This document shows positions 45,918-58,612 of a stretch of DNA of 64,000 nucleotides, one piece after another. The translations under genes were made by a program, and so were the position numbers. Origin of the DNA: Methylophilales bacterium. Its GTDB lineage: Bacteria; Pseudomonadota; Gammaproteobacteria; Burkholderiales; Methylophilaceae. The notes under the pieces are model-generated. The model did not search any database. It was given only the letters and a program-made list of their open reading frames with translations, and was not told the origin of the DNA. The first letter of the stretch is position 1, and each line of letters begins with the position of its first letter. The stretch covers positions 806,001-870,000 of the forward strand of contig CP081940.1 in assembly GCA_019823025.1 (NCBI GenBank), written 5' to 3'.

Positions 45918-47270
45918 TTATTTCTTCTTTGGCCTTTCCCAGCTTGGGATGCTTGTTTGTTTTGATCTTGCGAGAGATAACTGATTTGCTGGAGTATCTT
46001 TAGTAATTGTTGAACCAGCTCCTATCGTTGAACCCGCACTTATTGTAAGTGGTGCAACCAATTGTGAATTTGAACCAATAAAAACATCATCTTCGATGAT
46101 AGTTTTGTGCTTATTTACACCATCATAATTACATGTAATACAACCCGCACCAATATTTACATTTTCACCTACTTCACTATCACCGACATAGCTTAAATGA
46201 TTTACTTTACTCCCTGACCCTACTATTGAATTTTTTATTTCGACAAAATTCCCAATATTTACATTATTCTTCGTCTTAGCACCAGGCCTTAATCTTGCGT
46301 AAGGACCTACATTATTATTCATACCAATTTCTGATGTATCAATATGCGAATAAGGTTTTATATTAGAGTTATCTAAAATATTACTGTCTTTAACGTGGGA
46401 ATAAGCACCTACTTTTACATTATTTCCAAGCTTTACTTCACCTTCAAATATACAACCCACATCAATTTCAACATCCGACCCACAAACCAGCGATCCTCTT
46501 ATTTCAGTTCGCGAGGGATCGATTATAGTTACCCCTTGCTCAAGCAACTTCTCATTCTTTTTTTGCTTCATTTTTTTTTCCATAGCAATTAATTCAGCTT
46601 TAGAGTTTATGCCTAAAATTGTACTTTCATTTTTCGCTTCATGAGTCACAATTTTAGTATTATCTTTTTTTGCTAAAGCTACTATATCAGTTAAATAATA
46701 TTCTTTTTGAGAATTATTATTGGTGATTTGAGATAACCAATTATTTAACTTACTACTGTCAATACACATAATCCCTGTATTTATTTCTGTTATTTTTTTT
46801 TCTGTTATTGAGCAATCTTTCTCCTCTATGATTCCTTCAACCAAACCACCTGTCCTTTTAATTCTCCCGTATCCTTTGGGATTTCTTTTATCAAATGTGA
46901 GGATGCCCAAGCAATTTTCAGATACTTGTATTAATTTAGTTAAATCATTGATATTTATTAATGGTACATCTCCATAAAGAATTAAAGTTTGTGAGCCTTC
47001 CAAAAATGACGTGGTATATTTAACGGCATCACCTGTACCAAGTTGTTCTTTTTGGACAACCCAATTGATATCTTCTTTTGAAAATTCTTGCTCAATTAAT
47101 TTAGATTTATAACCTACTACTACATTTATGTTAACTGGTTTTAAATTTTTGGCTGCCTTGATGACATATTGCAATAAAGGTTGATTTGATAATTCATGCA
47201 ATACTTTTGGTTTCTCGGAAAACATTCTAGTACCTTTTCCAGCAGCTAAAATAACTACACTTAGTGTCAT
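45918..47270 (-). CDS. glmU: Bifunctional N-acetylglucosamine-1-phosphate uridyltransferase/glucosamine-1-phosphate acetyltransferase
   Basis: Makes UDP-GlcNAc in two steps. From the ATG at 47270 (450 residues, AGGAAA upstream) it begins [20 protein letters not shown], the uridyltransferase loop; a further in-frame ATG at 47300 would add ten residues not found in the family. The C-terminal half is a hexapeptide-repeat beta-helix with [28 protein letters not shown] and [10 protein letters not shown] segments. It lies downstream of the atp operon behind a terminator hairpin, followed by glmS. Confidence 0.97.
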   Translation of the reverse strand: MTLSVVILAAGKGTRMFSEKPKVLHELSNQPLLQYVIKAAKNLKPVNINVVVGYKSKLIEQEFSKEDINWVVQKEQLGTGDAVKYTTSFLEGSQTLILYGDVPLININDLTKLIQVSENCLGILTFDKRNPKGYGRIKRTGGLVEGIIEEKDCSITEKKITEINTGIMCIDSSKLNNWLSQITNNNSQKEYYLTDIVALAKKDNTKIVTHEAKNESTILGINSKAELIAMEKKMKQKKNEKLLEQGVTIIDPSRTEIRGSLVCGSDVEIDVGCIFEGEVKLGNNVKVGAYSHVKDSNILDNSNIKPYSHIDTSEIGMNNNVGPYARLRPGAKTKNNVNIGNFVEIKNSIVGSGSKVNHLSYVGDSEVGENVNIGAGCITCNYDGVNKHKTIIEDDVFIGSNSQLVAPLTISAGSTIGAGSTITKDTPANQLSLARSKQTSIPSWERPKKK

Positions 47271-47297
47271 TTGTTTTCCTTTTTTAAAGAGTATAAA

Positions 47298-47327
47298 CAA
47301 AAAAAACAGCCTATAGCTGCTTTTTTA
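47298..47327 (-). terminator. Terminator hairpin after atpC
   Basis: On the minus strand: A-run, GCAGC, loop, GCTG, T-run. The stem CAGC/GCTG is extended by flanking A and T runs. It lies between atpC and glmU and could end the atp transcript, though with a short GC stem it may read through. Confidence 0.7.
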
Positions 47328-47344
47328 ATTTTACAATTTAATTA

Positions 47345-47764
47345 TTATTTTTTTCTAAGCTTAGCAATGGCTTGAATTTGAGCAACTGCTTCTGCTAATT
47401 CTGCTTCAGCTAGAGCAAAATCAATATCACTACCTTTTTTACTTAATGATTCCTCAGCTGCTTTCTTTGCTGCCTTGGCTTTTGTTTCATCTAAGTCTTT
47501 TCCACGAATAGCAGTATCAGATAAGATAGTAATCTTGCCTGGTTGAACTTCTAAGATTCCACCTGAAATAAAAATCAAATCTTCATCTGATTTGTTAACC
47601 TTTTTTATGCGAACCGATCCTGCTTTCAATAATGTAATCATCGAAGCATGATTTGGGTATATTCCTACTTCGCCCATTTTTGCTGGAGCTACAACAAATT
47701 CAGCCTCTTCTGAGAGTATGGATTCTTCTGCGCTAACAACATCAATTTGAATTGTATTTGCCAT
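47345..47764 (-). CDS. atpC: ATP synthase F1 subunit epsilon
   Basis: Central-stalk subunit that inhibits and couples the F1 motor. The 139-residue protein has the N-terminal beta-sandwich ([43 protein letters not shown]) and a C-terminal Ala-rich two-helix region. Length and motifs are typical. Last gene of the atp operon, 12 bases after atpD. Confidence 0.96.
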   Translation of the reverse strand: MANTIQIDVVSAEESILSEEAEFVVAPAKMGEVGIYPNHASMITLLKAGSVRIKKVNKSDEDLIFISGGILEVQPGKITILSDTAIRGKDLDETKAKAAKKAAEESLSKKGSDIDFALAEAELAEAVAQIQAIAKLRKK

Positions 47765-47776
47765 TTGGTCCTTTAT

Positions 47777-49204
<1,428 letters not shown>

Positions 49205-49247
49205 TTAATTTATCCTTACTTTATTTAATTTAAAGTTAATTTAAAAT

Positions 49248-50114
49248 TTAAGATACAGCTGCTGCACCGCCAACTATCTCTGATATTTCTTTAGTAATTG
49301 CTGCCTGTCTTGCTTTGTTATAAACCAATGTCAATTCATCAATAACATTTCCTGCATTATCTGATGCTGCCTTCATGGCAACCATTCTTGATGATTGTTC
49401 TGAAGCCATATTCTCTGCCACCCCATGATAAATAAGTGTTTCTATATATCTTGATAACAATGCATCTATTACTAAAGTCGCATCGGGCTCATAAATATAG
49501 TCCCATGTGCTATCCGGAGTTTCACTTTTATCGCCTGAAAGTGGAAGTAACTGTTCCATATTAGGTTCTTGCTTCATGGTATTAATAAATTTTGTATAAC
49601 AAATATGCAACTGATCTATCTCTCCATTTACATATCCATCAAGCATGACTTTAATTGCTCCTAAGAGGTCCTCCATATGTGGAGTATCTCCCATTCCAGA
49701 AACTTGGGATTTTATATTTGCGCCTACCCGCCCCATAAAACTAATTGCTTTTGTGCCTATAGCAGAAACCTGTACTTTCTTTCCTTGTTTTTCCCAGTCT
49801 TTAATTTGAGAGATAGAAGATCTTAAGACATTTGTATTAAGACCTCCGCAAAGACCTTTATCAGAAGTAACAACGATAAGACCTATGTTCTTAATATTGT
49901 CTCTTTCGATAATAAAAGGATGTTTATATTCTGACTGTGCATGAGATAAGTGAGCAGCAACAGACCTAATTTTTTCCGCATAGGGTCTAGCTGCTGTCAT
50001 TCTATCCTGTGCTTTACGCATTTTAGAAGCAGCTACCATCTCCATCGCTTTAGTGATTTTCCGTGTATTTTCTACACTTTTAATCTTTGTCCGTATTTCC
50101 TTACTTCCTGCCAT
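49248..50114 (-). CDS. atpG: ATP synthase F1 subunit gamma
   Basis: Rotor shaft of F1. The 288-residue protein starts [20 protein letters not shown] and has [17 protein letters not shown], then ends in the conserved [21 protein letters not shown] helix. Both terminal helices that build the coiled-coil shaft are present. It sits between atpA and atpD. Confidence 0.98.
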   Translation of the reverse strand: MAGSKEIRTKIKSVENTRKITKAMEMVAASKMRKAQDRMTAARPYAEKIRSVAAHLSHAQSEYKHPFIIERDNIKNIGLIVVTSDKGLCGGLNTNVLRSSISQIKDWEKQGKKVQVSAIGTKAISFMGRVGANIKSQVSGMGDTPHMEDLLGAIKVMLDGYVNGEIDQLHICYTKFINTMKQEPNMEQLLPLSGDKSETPDSTWDYIYEPDATLVIDALLSRYIETLIYHGVAENMASEQSSRMVAMKAASDNAGNVIDELTLVYNKARQAAITKEISEIVGGAAAVS

Positions 50115-50128
50115 TTAAAATCCTATTT

Positions 50129-51670
50129 TTAATAAGTATTTGTCGCTTTAAAATCTTCGATTGCTTTTATTGCTTTCTTCTCACTATCTTCACTCAATGA
50201 TAATGTGGACTCAATGTCATCTATTACCTTTTTATATTTTGAGGACATGAAACCATGTAGGGCACTTTCAAATGATAAAACTTTTTCAGTAGGAACATCG
50301 TCAAGATAGCCATTATTAGCAGCCAATAAAGTTATAGCCATATTAGATACAGATAAAGGAGCATATTGTGCTTGTTTCATAAGCTCTGTAAACATTCGGC
50401 CTCTATCTAATTGTTTTCTTGTCGCTTCGTCGAGATCTGATGCAAATTGAGCAAATGCAGCCAATTCTCTATATTGAGCTAAGGCTAATCGTACCCCTCC
50501 ACCAAGTTTTTTAATTACTTTAGTTTGTGCTGCTCCACCAACTCGAGACACTGAAATACCGGCGTTTATTGCTGGTCGTATTCCCGCATTAAATAAATCA
50601 CTTTCTAAGAAAATTTGACCGTCTGTAATAGAAATTACATTTGTTGGAACAAAAGCTGATACGTCACCTGCCGCAGTTTCAATGACAGGTAGGGCAGTTA
50701 ATGATCCTGTTTTATCCTTAACCTTTCCTTTTGTAAATTTGTTTACATATTCAGCATTTACTCGAGCCGCTCTTTCTAATAATCTAGAATGAATGTAGAA
50801 AACATCACCAGGATAAGCTTCTCGTCCTGGAGGACGTCGGAGTAATAGCGAAATTTGACGATAAGCAATTGCTTGTTTTGTAAGATCATCATAAACAATT
50901 AATGCGTCTTCTCCTCGATCCCTATAAAACTCGCCCATTGTACAACCAGCATAAGGGGCTAAGAATTGAAGAGCTGCAGAATCAGATGCAGATGCACTTA
51001 CAACTGTTGTATATTCCATTGCACCATTTTCTTCTAATTTTTTAACGACATTCATAATCGTTGAGGCTTTTTGACCAATAGCCACATAGACACATTTCAT
51101 ATCCTGGCCTTTTTGATTAATAATTGCGTCAACTGCTACTGCAGTTTTACCTGTCTGTCTGTCTCCAATAATTAACTCTCTTTGACCTCTCCCAATTGGT
51201 ACCATTGAATCAACCGATTTAAGACCTGTCTGAACAGGCTGAGAAACTGATTGTCTATCAATAACACCTGGCGCAACTTTTTCTAATTTATCAGAAAATT
51301 TAGTTTTTATCGGACCCTTGCCATCAATCGGAACTCCAAGTGCATCAACAACGCGTCCTAAAAGCTCTGGGCCCACTGGCACTTCCAGGATTTTACCTGT
51401 ACATTTACAGATATCGCCTTCAGTAATATGTTCATAATCACCCAAAACAACTGCACCAACCGAGTCTCTTTCTAAGTTTAAAGCTAGCCCAAATGTATTA
51501 CCGGGAAATTCTATCATTTCACCTGACATTACATTCGACAGTCCATGTATCCGAACAATACCGTCTGTAACTGAAACAACTGTTCCCTGCGTTCTGGCTT
51601 CAGAACTTGTAGAGAAATCTTTTATTCTGTTTTTAATTAGTTCACTTATTTCTGATGTTGATAACTGCAT
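50129..51670 (-). CDS. atpA: ATP synthase F1 subunit alpha
   Basis: Non-catalytic nucleotide-binding subunit of F1. The 513-residue length is standard. Motifs: [15 protein letters not shown] (P-loop) near residue 169, [11 protein letters not shown], and [20 protein letters not shown]. The N-terminal helix binds delta. It follows atpH by 16 bases. Confidence 0.98.
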   Translation of the reverse strand: MQLSTSEISELIKNRIKDFSTSSEARTQGTVVSVTDGIVRIHGLSNVMSGEMIEFPGNTFGLALNLERDSVGAVVLGDYEHITEGDICKCTGKILEVPVGPELLGRVVDALGVPIDGKGPIKTKFSDKLEKVAPGVIDRQSVSQPVQTGLKSVDSMVPIGRGQRELIIGDRQTGKTAVAVDAIINQKGQDMKCVYVAIGQKASTIMNVVKKLEENGAMEYTTVVSASASDSAALQFLAPYAGCTMGEFYRDRGEDALIVYDDLTKQAIAYRQISLLLRRPPGREAYPGDVFYIHSRLLERAARVNAEYVNKFTKGKVKDKTGSLTALPVIETAAGDVSAFVPTNVISITDGQIFLESDLFNAGIRPAINAGISVSRVGGAAQTKVIKKLGGGVRLALAQYRELAAFAQFASDLDEATRKQLDRGRMFTELMKQAQYAPLSVSNMAITLLAANNGYLDDVPTEKVLSFESALHGFMSSKYKKVIDDIESTLSLSEDSEKKAIKAIEDFKATNTY

Positions 51671-51686
51671 TAAATATCTCCTAATT

Positions 51687-52223
51687 TTAAGCTTTTAATG
51701 TATAAGCTAAATTATCTAATTGTCCACGAACTGATGCATCAATGACGGTATCACCAACTATAATCTTGGTGCCACCAATAATGCTCTTGTTTATTTCTAC
51801 CTTGCCTTCTATTTTTTTATTAAACCTTTTTTCTAAACTTTTAATTAAATCATCAACTGTTTTTTTACTTGGCTCTTCAGCCATTATTATGTGTGCCTCA
51901 ACAACACCTTCATCTGCATCTTTGAGTTCTTCAAAAAATGATGCAATTTCTGGTAAAACTAATAAACGTTTATTTTCAATTAGTAATTTAATAAAGTTTT
52001 CAACACTTTTATCAATCTTATCTTTACATATTTTTAGAATGACTTTTTCTCTATCAGAATCTAAAACTTTAGAATCTGCTATGAAATCTTTTATTTGACT
52101 ATCTGAAACTACATTACTGAGCAAGCTCAACATATTTGACCAATCAGATAAACTTTTATTCTCTTTGGCCAAATTAAAAATGGCAGTTGCATAAGGTCTA
52201 GCGATTGTTGAAATTTCAGCCAT
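51687..52223 (-). CDS. atpH: ATP synthase subunit delta
   Basis: Peripheral-stalk subunit joining the b dimer to the top of F1. The 178-residue protein has the N-terminal helical bundle ([14 protein letters not shown]) and the C-terminal domain with [20 protein letters not shown]. Length is typical. It lies 6 bases after atpF. Confidence 0.96.
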   Translation of the reverse strand: MAEISTIARPYATAIFNLAKENKSLSDWSNMLSLLSNVVSDSQIKDFIADSKVLDSDREKVILKICKDKIDKSVENFIKLLIENKRLLVLPEIASFFEELKDADEGVVEAHIIMAEEPSKKTVDDLIKSLEKRFNKKIEGKVEINKSIIGGTKIIVGDTVIDASVRGQLDNLAYTLKA

Positions 52224-52229
52224 AGTAGC

Positions 52230-52700
52230 TTATAGATCCTTTGCTAATTTAGATAACATATCTGCATGCGCTTTTTTATCAATTTCTTTACTTAAAATTT
52301 TCTCGGCGCCTGCAATTGCCAAAGTAGATACTTGTGTCCTAAGATCTTCTTTTGCCCTATTAATTTCTTGATCAATTTCAGATTTAGCACTTGTTATAAT
52401 TCTATCTCCTTCTTCTTTTGCAACTTTTTTTGCTGACTCAACAATTTCTGAAGCTCTTTTTTCTGCTTGGCTTACAATTTCCGCTCCTTTTTGTTTTACT
52501 TCATTAAGGCTTTCGGCATTTTTTTTTGCCGCAACTTCCAAAGAAAGCTTTCCTTCTTGAGCAGCAGCTAAACCATCAGCAATTTCCTTTTGTCTTTTTT
52601 CAATTGCATTGAGTAGCGGAGGCCAAACAAATTTAATTGTGAACCAAATTAAAATTGCAAAGGCTATTGCTTGAGCAATTAATGTAAAATTAAGATTCAT
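52230..52700 (-). CDS. atpF: ATP synthase Fo subunit b
   Basis: Peripheral-stalk subunit. The 156-residue protein has one N-terminal membrane helix (about 5-26, containing [17 protein letters not shown]) followed by a long charged amphipathic helix that forms the right-handed coiled coil of the b dimer (ANEIEK-type Lys/Glu/Ala pattern from 30 to the end). Single b gene, so a homodimer is expected. Confidence 0.96.
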   Translation of the reverse strand: MNLNFTLIAQAIAFAILIWFTIKFVWPPLLNAIEKRQKEIADGLAAAQEGKLSLEVAAKKNAESLNEVKQKGAEIVSQAEKRASEIVESAKKVAKEEGDRIITSAKSEIDQEINRAKEDLRTQVSTLAIAGAEKILSKEIDKKAHADMLSKLAKDL

Positions 52701-52739
52701 CTTTTCCTCGTCTGATTAAAAATTCTATATATTAAATTA

Positions 52740-53015
<276 letters not shown>

Positions 53016-53040
53016 TTACTTCCTTTAAAAGTTAAAAAAA

Positions 53041-53847
53041 TTAATGCCCTTCTTGAGCCATTGCTAAATAAACTACTGTTAGCATCATAAAAATATATGC
53101 CTGTAGAACTACTATTAGTATATGAAATATCGCCCAGCCTGCTCCTAGGATAGAGCTAAAAAATATTCCAGAGACTCCTGTAGCCGCCCACAATCCTAAA
53201 AGCAAAAATATAACTTCGCCGGCATACATGTTACCAAATAATCGAAGCGAATGAGAAAGTGGTTTTGAAACATATTCAATTAAATTAAATAGAAAGTTTG
53301 CTGGCCATACCCAGATTTTAGAACCAAACGGCTCACAAAAAAATTCATGAAGCCAGCCCCCTAAACCTTTAGCTTTAATTCCAAAAAATATCATTAAGAA
53401 CCATACCCCCAATGCTAATCCAAATGTTGTATTAACATCTGATGTTGGAACATGTTTCCATTCATGCAATCCGAGAAAACCATAAAATTTTGACATAACA
53501 TCAATAGGTAAGAAATCCATCGCATTCATCATTAAAACCCACAAAAATACAGTGAGTGCTGCGGGGGCAACAAACGTGTGACGATTACCATGAAAAATTG
53601 CCGAAACTTGACTGTCAATAAAGCTAAAAATTAACTCTACAAAAGCTTGCGTTTTTGTTGGAACTGCTGAGGTCGCTTTACGAGCAACTAACCAAATCAA
53701 ACCTATAGAAAAAAGACCAATAATAATTGCCATTACCACAGAATCAAGGTGAAGAATCATTAGATCATGGTCACTTAATGCATAGGTGTTGTTGGTTAAG
53801 TGATGGCTAATATAATCAGCTGGAGTGTTGTATGCGCTATCTGCCAA
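53041..53847 (-). CDS. atpB: ATP synthase Fo subunit a
   Basis: Membrane subunit holding the two half-channels. The 268-residue protein has about five to six membrane helices. The essential Arg lies in [19 protein letters not shown] near residue 200, and the C-terminal helix contains [20 protein letters not shown] (18-20 residues of the last segment). Length typical for betaproteobacteria. It lies 17 bases after atpI. Confidence 0.97.
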   Translation of the reverse strand: MADSAYNTPADYISHHLTNNTYALSDHDLMILHLDSVVMAIIIGLFSIGLIWLVARKATSAVPTKTQAFVELIFSFIDSQVSAIFHGNRHTFVAPAALTVFLWVLMMNAMDFLPIDVMSKFYGFLGLHEWKHVPTSDVNTTFGLALGVWFLMIFFGIKAKGLGGWLHEFFCEPFGSKIWVWPANFLFNLIEYVSKPLSHSLRLFGNMYAGEVIFLLLGLWAATGVSGIFFSSILGAGWAIFHILIVVLQAYIFMMLTVVYLAMAQEGH

Positions 53848-53864
53848 TTTAGTTTATATGTCCC

Positions 53865-54245
53865 TTATTTAATGTCTACTTTTGATATTGCTATACCAGA
53901 AAAAATTGCTGCTATTGCTAAACCTAATATTATAAAAATTGGTACTATGGCTGTAATAAAAATAAATATGCCTGCCAAAGAAACAACTATGGTTAAAATT
54001 TTAACCAATTCACCTTTTAGAGCATCTGTAACTACTTTTGATGCAGCAACAGTGCCTTTAGCTTTATAAGCTATTGGGGCTGAAAATATTATGCCTAAGG
54101 TTACACACATTGCTCCCAATACAACCGAAATTGCCGCTGTAAAGCCTGCTATAAAAAACACAATTAAAGCTACCACTAGAACAATGATGTGAAGCTTTTT
54201 CATCATATCAAATAATTCTGATGGAATACTTTTTAGCAAAGCCAT
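53865..54245 (-). CDS. atpI: ATP synthase protein I
   Basis: A 126-residue membrane protein with four hydrophobic helices at the head of the atp operon, the position of AtpI (UncI), which helps assemble the c ring. Sequence is diverged, as is usual for the family, so the call rests mostly on position, length and four-helix layout. About 140 bases separate it from parB, probably holding the operon promoter. Confidence 0.82.
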   Translation of the reverse strand: MALLKSIPSELFDMMKKLHIIVLVVALIVFFIAGFTAAISVVLGAMCVTLGIIFSAPIAYKAKGTVAASKVVTDALKGELVKILTIVVSLAGIFIFITAIVPIFIILGLAIAAIFSGIAISKVDIK

Positions 54246-54384
54246 ATTATGTTATTAACATTTTGATTTAGTTAAAATAAAGCTTAACGAAATAAACCTT
54301 TAAATTGTAATTGCTTTATTACTTAAATACCAAAGCTCGCAATTTTCCCTTTATTTTACTAATTCGTCAAGTTTTCTAACCCAA

Positions 54385-55224
54385 TTATTTTAACTTGGCA
54401 ATAATTCTTTCCAGCTCATCTAAATTTGAATACTTAAAATTGATTGACCCTTTACCAGATTGTCTATGGCTTATTGATATATTAATTCCAAATATGTCGG
54501 ATAGCTCATTTTCCAAACGTTTAATATCATGATCTTTTGATTGCTTTGAAGTTTTTTTTGTTACTCCTTTTGAAACTTCTTTTTCAACTTCTCTGACGGT
54601 AAGTTTCTGGTTAACTATTTTTTGACACATCATCGCTTGATCTATTGGGCTTAAAGAAAGGATTGCCCTAGCGTGACCCATTTCTATTTTATTCGTCTCT
54701 AATGCATTTTGTGCATGTTCACACAAGCTTAACAATCTTAAAGTATTAGATACGGCAGCTCTAGATTTTCCCACTGCTTCAGCAGCAGCTTCATGTGTAA
54801 TATTAAATTCATCAATCAAACGCTTTATACCTCTTGCCTCTTCAATAACATTCAAATCTTCACGTTGAATATTTTCAATTAAAGCCATAGCTAATGCTGT
54901 TGAATCAGATATATCTTTGACAACAACTGGGACCTCATCAAGTTTTGCAATTCTAGCTGCTTGCCATCTTCTCTCACCCGCTATAATTTCGTACTGATTA
55001 TTGGACGTCATCCTCACAAGAATTGGTTGGATAATACCTTGGGCTTTTATTGATTCAGCGAGTTCTTTCAATGAGTCTTGATTAAAATTTTTCCTTGGCT
55101 GAAACTTTCCGGGTATTAGCTGGTTTAATGGCATTACGTTTGTTGTCTCTATTTTACTTGATACATTATCGCCATCATTGCTAAGCAATGCATCTAACCC
55201 TCTACCTAACCCTCTATTTTTCAT
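54385..55224 (-). CDS. parB: Chromosome-partitioning protein ParB
   Basis: CTP-dependent DNA-clamp protein that loads at parS and organises the origin region. The 279-residue protein has the N-terminal box NQLIPGKFQPRKNF, the GERRWQAARIA CTP-binding arginine patch near residue 86, and a helix-turn-helix from about 135 (HEAAAEAVGKSRAAVSN). The C-terminal 40 residues form the dimer domain. Two perfect parS sites lie about 3.3 kb away at 58561 and 58599. It overlaps parA by one base. Confidence 0.97.
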   Translation of the reverse strand: MKNRGLGRGLDALLSNDGDNVSSKIETTNVMPLNQLIPGKFQPRKNFNQDSLKELAESIKAQGIIQPILVRMTSNNQYEIIAGERRWQAARIAKLDEVPVVVKDISDSTALAMALIENIQREDLNVIEEARGIKRLIDEFNITHEAAAEAVGKSRAAVSNTLRLLSLCEHAQNALETNKIEMGHARAILSLSPIDQAMMCQKIVNQKLTVREVEKEVSKGVTKKTSKQSKDHDIKRLENELSDIFGINISISHRQSGKGSINFKYSNLDELERIIAKLK

Positions 55225-55985
55225 TATAGTTTTCCTTTTAATATTTCTTCAGCTAAAGCTAAATATGCCTTAGCACCTTTAGATGATCTGTCATAGAACA
55301 TAGCAGCTTTACCATGACTTGGAGCCTCAGCCAATCTTACATTTCTTGGAATGATAGTTTTATAAACTTTTGAACCAAAGTGCGAGGACAGTTCATCAGA
55401 TACTTGCTGTGCAAGCGTATTTCTTTTATCAAATAATGTCCTTAATAACCCTTCTATTTCTATAGTGGGGTTCAATTGTTTTTTTACTCGCTTAATTGTG
55501 CCCACTAAATCTGACAGCCCTTCTAATGCATAATATTCACATTGCATGGGAATCAGGACAGCCGTTGCCGCAACTAACGCGTTAATAGTTAGTAAATTTA
55601 GTGTTGGGGGGCAATCAATTAAAATAAAATCGTAGGTTTTTTTTAATGTGCCAATTGCATTTTTTAGCATATATTCTCTGTTATCAATACCGACTAAATC
55701 TATCTCTGCACCAGCTAAATCTTGATTAGCTGGTGAGATATCAAACAAACTTTCTTTGGAGTGCAGAATCGTTCCATCTAAGGAAACCTCGCCTATTAGG
55801 ACATCGTATATGGAGTTTTGGATCTGGCTTTTATTTATTCCCCCACCTGACGTTGCGTTACCCTGTGGATCGAGGTCAATTAACAATACCTTTTTATTCA
55901 TGCTAACAAGGGATGCGGCTAAGTTTACTGTTGTTGTGGTTTTACCTACACCGCCTTTTTGATTTGATATTGCTATTATTTTCAC
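55224..55985 (-). CDS. parA: Chromosome-partitioning ATPase ParA
   Basis: Deviant-Walker ATPase that positions ParB-parS complexes. The 253-residue protein begins with NQKGGVGKTTTTVNLAAS (deviant Walker A with the signature Lys), followed by LLIDLDPQGNAT and FILIDCPPTLNLLT. Length is typical of chromosomal ParA/Soj without an N-terminal DNA-binding domain. Overlaps rsmG by 4 bases and parB by 1. Confidence 0.97.
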   Translation of the reverse strand: MKIIAISNQKGGVGKTTTTVNLAASLVSMNKKVLLIDLDPQGNATSGGGINKSQIQNSIYDVLIGEVSLDGTILHSKESLFDISPANQDLAGAEIDLVGIDNREYMLKNAIGTLKKTYDFILIDCPPTLNLLTINALVAATAVLIPMQCEYYALEGLSDLVGTIKRVKKQLNPTIEIEGLLRTLFDKRNTLAQQVSDELSSHFGSKVYKTIIPRNVRLAEAPSHGKAAMFYDRSSKGAKAYLALAEEILKGKL

Positions 55986-56599
55986 GAGCTTGATACCTTA
56001 ACTAAATATCTTTCAGCCTGTAAAAATGGGATATCAAGTTTTTCTAAGACCCAAGGATCATTGATATTAATCATCTCATCATCCAAAATCTTTTTACTTT
56101 TCATGCCATACCAAACTCCTTTACTTTTTATAAGGTGTTTTGTAGATTTTATAAAAACCTCCATGTTTGAAAAAGCTCTAGATATAATGCCATCATATTT
56201 TTCTTCAGAGGTTAATAATTCCACTCTTTCATGGTATGTCTCAATATTTTTAATTTCTAATTCGGCAATAATCCTTTTAATGAAAGTGATTTTTTTACCA
56301 ACTTTATCTATCAAACTTACCTTAATATCTGGATTTACAATGGCAATGACTATTCCTGGTAAACCTGCACCTGTTCCAACATCTAACAGTCTTGAAGACT
56401 TAATAAAAGGAATAACCGCGAGACAATCTAAAAAATGATGTGTCACAATTTCTGTATTTTCAACTGAAGTTAAGTTAACATAATTATTCCATTTCATTAA
56501 TAATTCTTTATAAATCAATAGTTTACTAATAATTTGAGGGATATTTTCAAAGCCTAATTTTTGCATTCCTTTTTCTAATTGTGCTTTATCATCAAGCAA
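55982..56599 (-). CDS. rsmG: 16S rRNA (guanine527-N7)-methyltransferase
   Basis: Methylates G527 of 16S rRNA with SAM. The 205-residue protein has [20 protein letters not shown], the motif [18 protein letters not shown] near residue 67 and [11 protein letters not shown] near 138, all typical of RsmG (GidB). It overlaps mnmG by 8 bases and parA by 4, the widespread mnmG-rsmG-parA-parB order. Confidence 0.96.
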   Translation of the reverse strand: MLDDKAQLEKGMQKLGFENIPQIISKLLIYKELLMKWNNYVNLTSVENTEIVTHHFLDCLAVIPFIKSSRLLDVGTGAGLPGIVIAIVNPDIKVSLIDKVGKKITFIKRIIAELEIKNIETYHERVELLTSEEKYDGIISRAFSNMEVFIKSTKHLIKSKGVWYGMKSKKILDDEMININDPWVLEKLDIPFLQAERYLVKVSSS

Positions 56600-58496
56600 T
56601 TTTTTCTTTCCTCTTAATTGTTAGCTTATCTCTATTTTTTTTAATAAAAACTAATAAGATTGATATTGCTGAAGGTGTTATGCCAGATATCCTTGATGCC
56701 TGGTCAACTGATTCTGGTCGATGTAAATTTAGAAGTTGTCTAACCTCAGTGCTGATGCCGTGAATTTCATCAAATTTAATATCCTCTGGTATAAGTACGT
56801 TGAGTTGCCCTTTAATTCTGGCGATTTCCTCTTTTTGTCTCATGATATATCCAGAATATTTTGCTAAGATATCAATTTGATCTGCCGCATCCCGCCTTAT
56901 GTTGTTATCTTCATTGAGTGATTCCATGAGATCATCGTATTTTAAATTCGGCCTTTTCAATAGATCAAATGCTTTGTATTCTTTATCGAGGTGATGACCA
57001 AACATTTTTATTTGATCATCTTTTTTTAAATCATTTGGCTTTACAACTAATTTCTTTAGTCTTTTTTCTTCATTGTTAATGATAGCCTGCTTCTCAGAGA
57101 AGTTCTGCCATTGATTATCACATACCAAGCCAACTTCTTTTGCTTTTTGTGTCAACCTTTCATCAGCGTTATCTTCTCTTAATAAAAGACGGTATTCAGC
57201 CCTGCTTGTAAACATTCTGTAAGGTTCTGTGACACCCCTTGTTATTAAGTCGTCTATCATAACGCCGATATAAGATTCTTCTCTTGATGGCGTCCAATAT
57301 TTTTTGCCATCTACCCTCAAAGCCGCATTCATACCTGCTATTAGTCCTTGGGCTGCTGCCTCCTCATAGCCTGTAGTCCCATTAATTTGTCCAGCAAAAA
57401 ATAAACCTTTAATATCTTTTGTCTCTAAGCTCATTTTTAGGGCGCGTGGATCGTAATAATCATACTCAATGGCATAACCCGGTCTTAAAATATGTGCATT
57501 TTCTAATCCTTTGATAGATCTTACTAAATCTATCTGGACATCAAAAGGAAGGCTTGTAGATATGCCGTTAGGGTATATTTCATTCGTTGTTAACCCTTCT
57601 GGCTCTATAAATATCTGATGAGAATCTTTATCAGCAAATCGATGAATTTTATCTTCAATTGATGGGCAATACCTTGGACCTATTCCCTCAATAACCCCGG
57701 TATACATCGGAGATCTATCAATTCCACTCTTTATAATATCGTGTGTTTTATTATTTGTATGGGTGATCCAACAAGAGATTTGTTCAGGATGTTCAATTTT
57801 TGGCGTGATAAAAGAAAAATGAGGAGTGGGACTATCTCCAGGCTGCTCTATCATTTTTGATTTATCTATAGTTTTACCATCAATTCTTGGTGGTGTCCCG
57901 GTTTTTAATCTTCCTACTGGAAGATTTAATTCTTTAAGTTTGGCTGCTAACTTTGTTGAAGATGGGTCACCTGCTCTACCTGCATTATAATTTTCTAAAC
58001 CGACATGAATTAAACCCCCCAAAAAGGTACCGGCAGTTAAAACTACGTTTTTTGCGAAAAACTTCAGGCCCATCTGGGTTTCAACGCCCTTAATTTCTTG
58101 ATTTTTTAAAATTACATCATCGACTGATTGTTGAAAAATCCATAAATTATCTTGATTCTCTAAACTTTTCCTTACATATGATTTATATAGTAACCGGTCT
58201 GATTGAGCTCTTGTAGCTCTAACTGCTGGTCCCTTACTTGAATTAAGTGTTCTAAACTGGATACCTGCATAATCTGCAGCTCGACCCATGATGCCTCCCA
58301 TTGCATCAATCTCTTTGACTAAATGTCCTTTACCAATGCCTCCAATTGACGGATTGCATGACATTTGGCCAAGTGTTTCAATATTATGAGTTAACAAGAG
58401 GGTTTTTTTGCCCAGACGTGCAGATGCCAGCGATGCTTCAGTACCAGCATGACCGCCACCGATTACAATCACGTCAAAGTTATTAGGAAAATCCAT
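56592..58496 (-). CDS. mnmG: tRNA uridine 5-carboxymethylaminomethyl modification enzyme MnmG
   Basis: FAD enzyme that, with MnmE, modifies the wobble uridine of several tRNAs. The 634-residue protein has the FAD-binding [35 protein letters not shown], and the C-terminal [15 protein letters not shown] segment. Length is standard. Its partner mnmE lies just upstream, separated by a 116-base gap that contains both parS sites. Confidence 0.98.
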   Translation of the reverse strand: MDFPNNFDVIVIGGGHAGTEASLASARLGKKTLLLTHNIETLGQMSCNPSIGGIGKGHLVKEIDAMGGIMGRAADYAGIQFRTLNSSKGPAVRATRAQSDRLLYKSYVRKSLENQDNLWIFQQSVDDVILKNQEIKGVETQMGLKFFAKNVVLTAGTFLGGLIHVGLENYNAGRAGDPSSTKLAAKLKELNLPVGRLKTGTPPRIDGKTIDKSKMIEQPGDSPTPHFSFITPKIEHPEQISCWITHTNNKTHDIIKSGIDRSPMYTGVIEGIGPRYCPSIEDKIHRFADKDSHQIFIEPEGLTTNEIYPNGISTSLPFDVQIDLVRSIKGLENAHILRPGYAIEYDYYDPRALKMSLETKDIKGLFFAGQINGTTGYEEAAAQGLIAGMNAALRVDGKKYWTPSREESYIGVMIDDLITRGVTEPYRMFTSRAEYRLLLREDNADERLTQKAKEVGLVCDNQWQNFSEKQAIINNEEKRLKKLVVKPNDLKKDDQIKMFGHHLDKEYKAFDLLKRPNLKYDDLMESLNEDNNIRRDAADQIDILAKYSGYIMRQKEEIARIKGQLNVLIPEDIKFDEIHGISTEVRQLLNLHRPESVDQASRISGITPSAISILLVFIKKNRDKLTIKRKEKIA

Positions 58497-58560
58497 ATTT
58501 TTTTATTAAATTTTTTAGGGTTTAATTTTACTGGATTTAATTGGATATTGATATGTCGAT

Positions 58561-58574
58561 GTTTCACGTGAAAC
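58561..58574. promoter_or_regulatory. parS site 1
   Basis: GTTTCACGTGAAAC is a perfect 14-base palindrome and the core of the bacterial parS consensus TGTTTCACGTGAAACA; here the flanks are T and C. It lies in the mnmE-mnmG gap, about 2.6 kb from parA. Confidence 0.95.
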
Positions 58575-58598
58575 CATTATCTCTTCTTTTTTTAAATT

Positions 58599-58612
58599 GT
58601 TTCACGTGAAAC
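58599..58612. promoter_or_regulatory. parS site 2
   Basis: A second perfect GTTTCACGTGAAAC, 38 bases from the first in centre-to-centre distance and directly abutting the mnmE stop codon (the flanking C belongs to the stop). Both sites are the same, so ParB should load strongly here. Confidence 0.95.

Noticed and set aside
47271-47300. Longer N-terminus of GlmU
   Set aside because: The family begins at the ATG at 47270, which has AGGAAA upstream; the extension also runs into the terminator hairpin.
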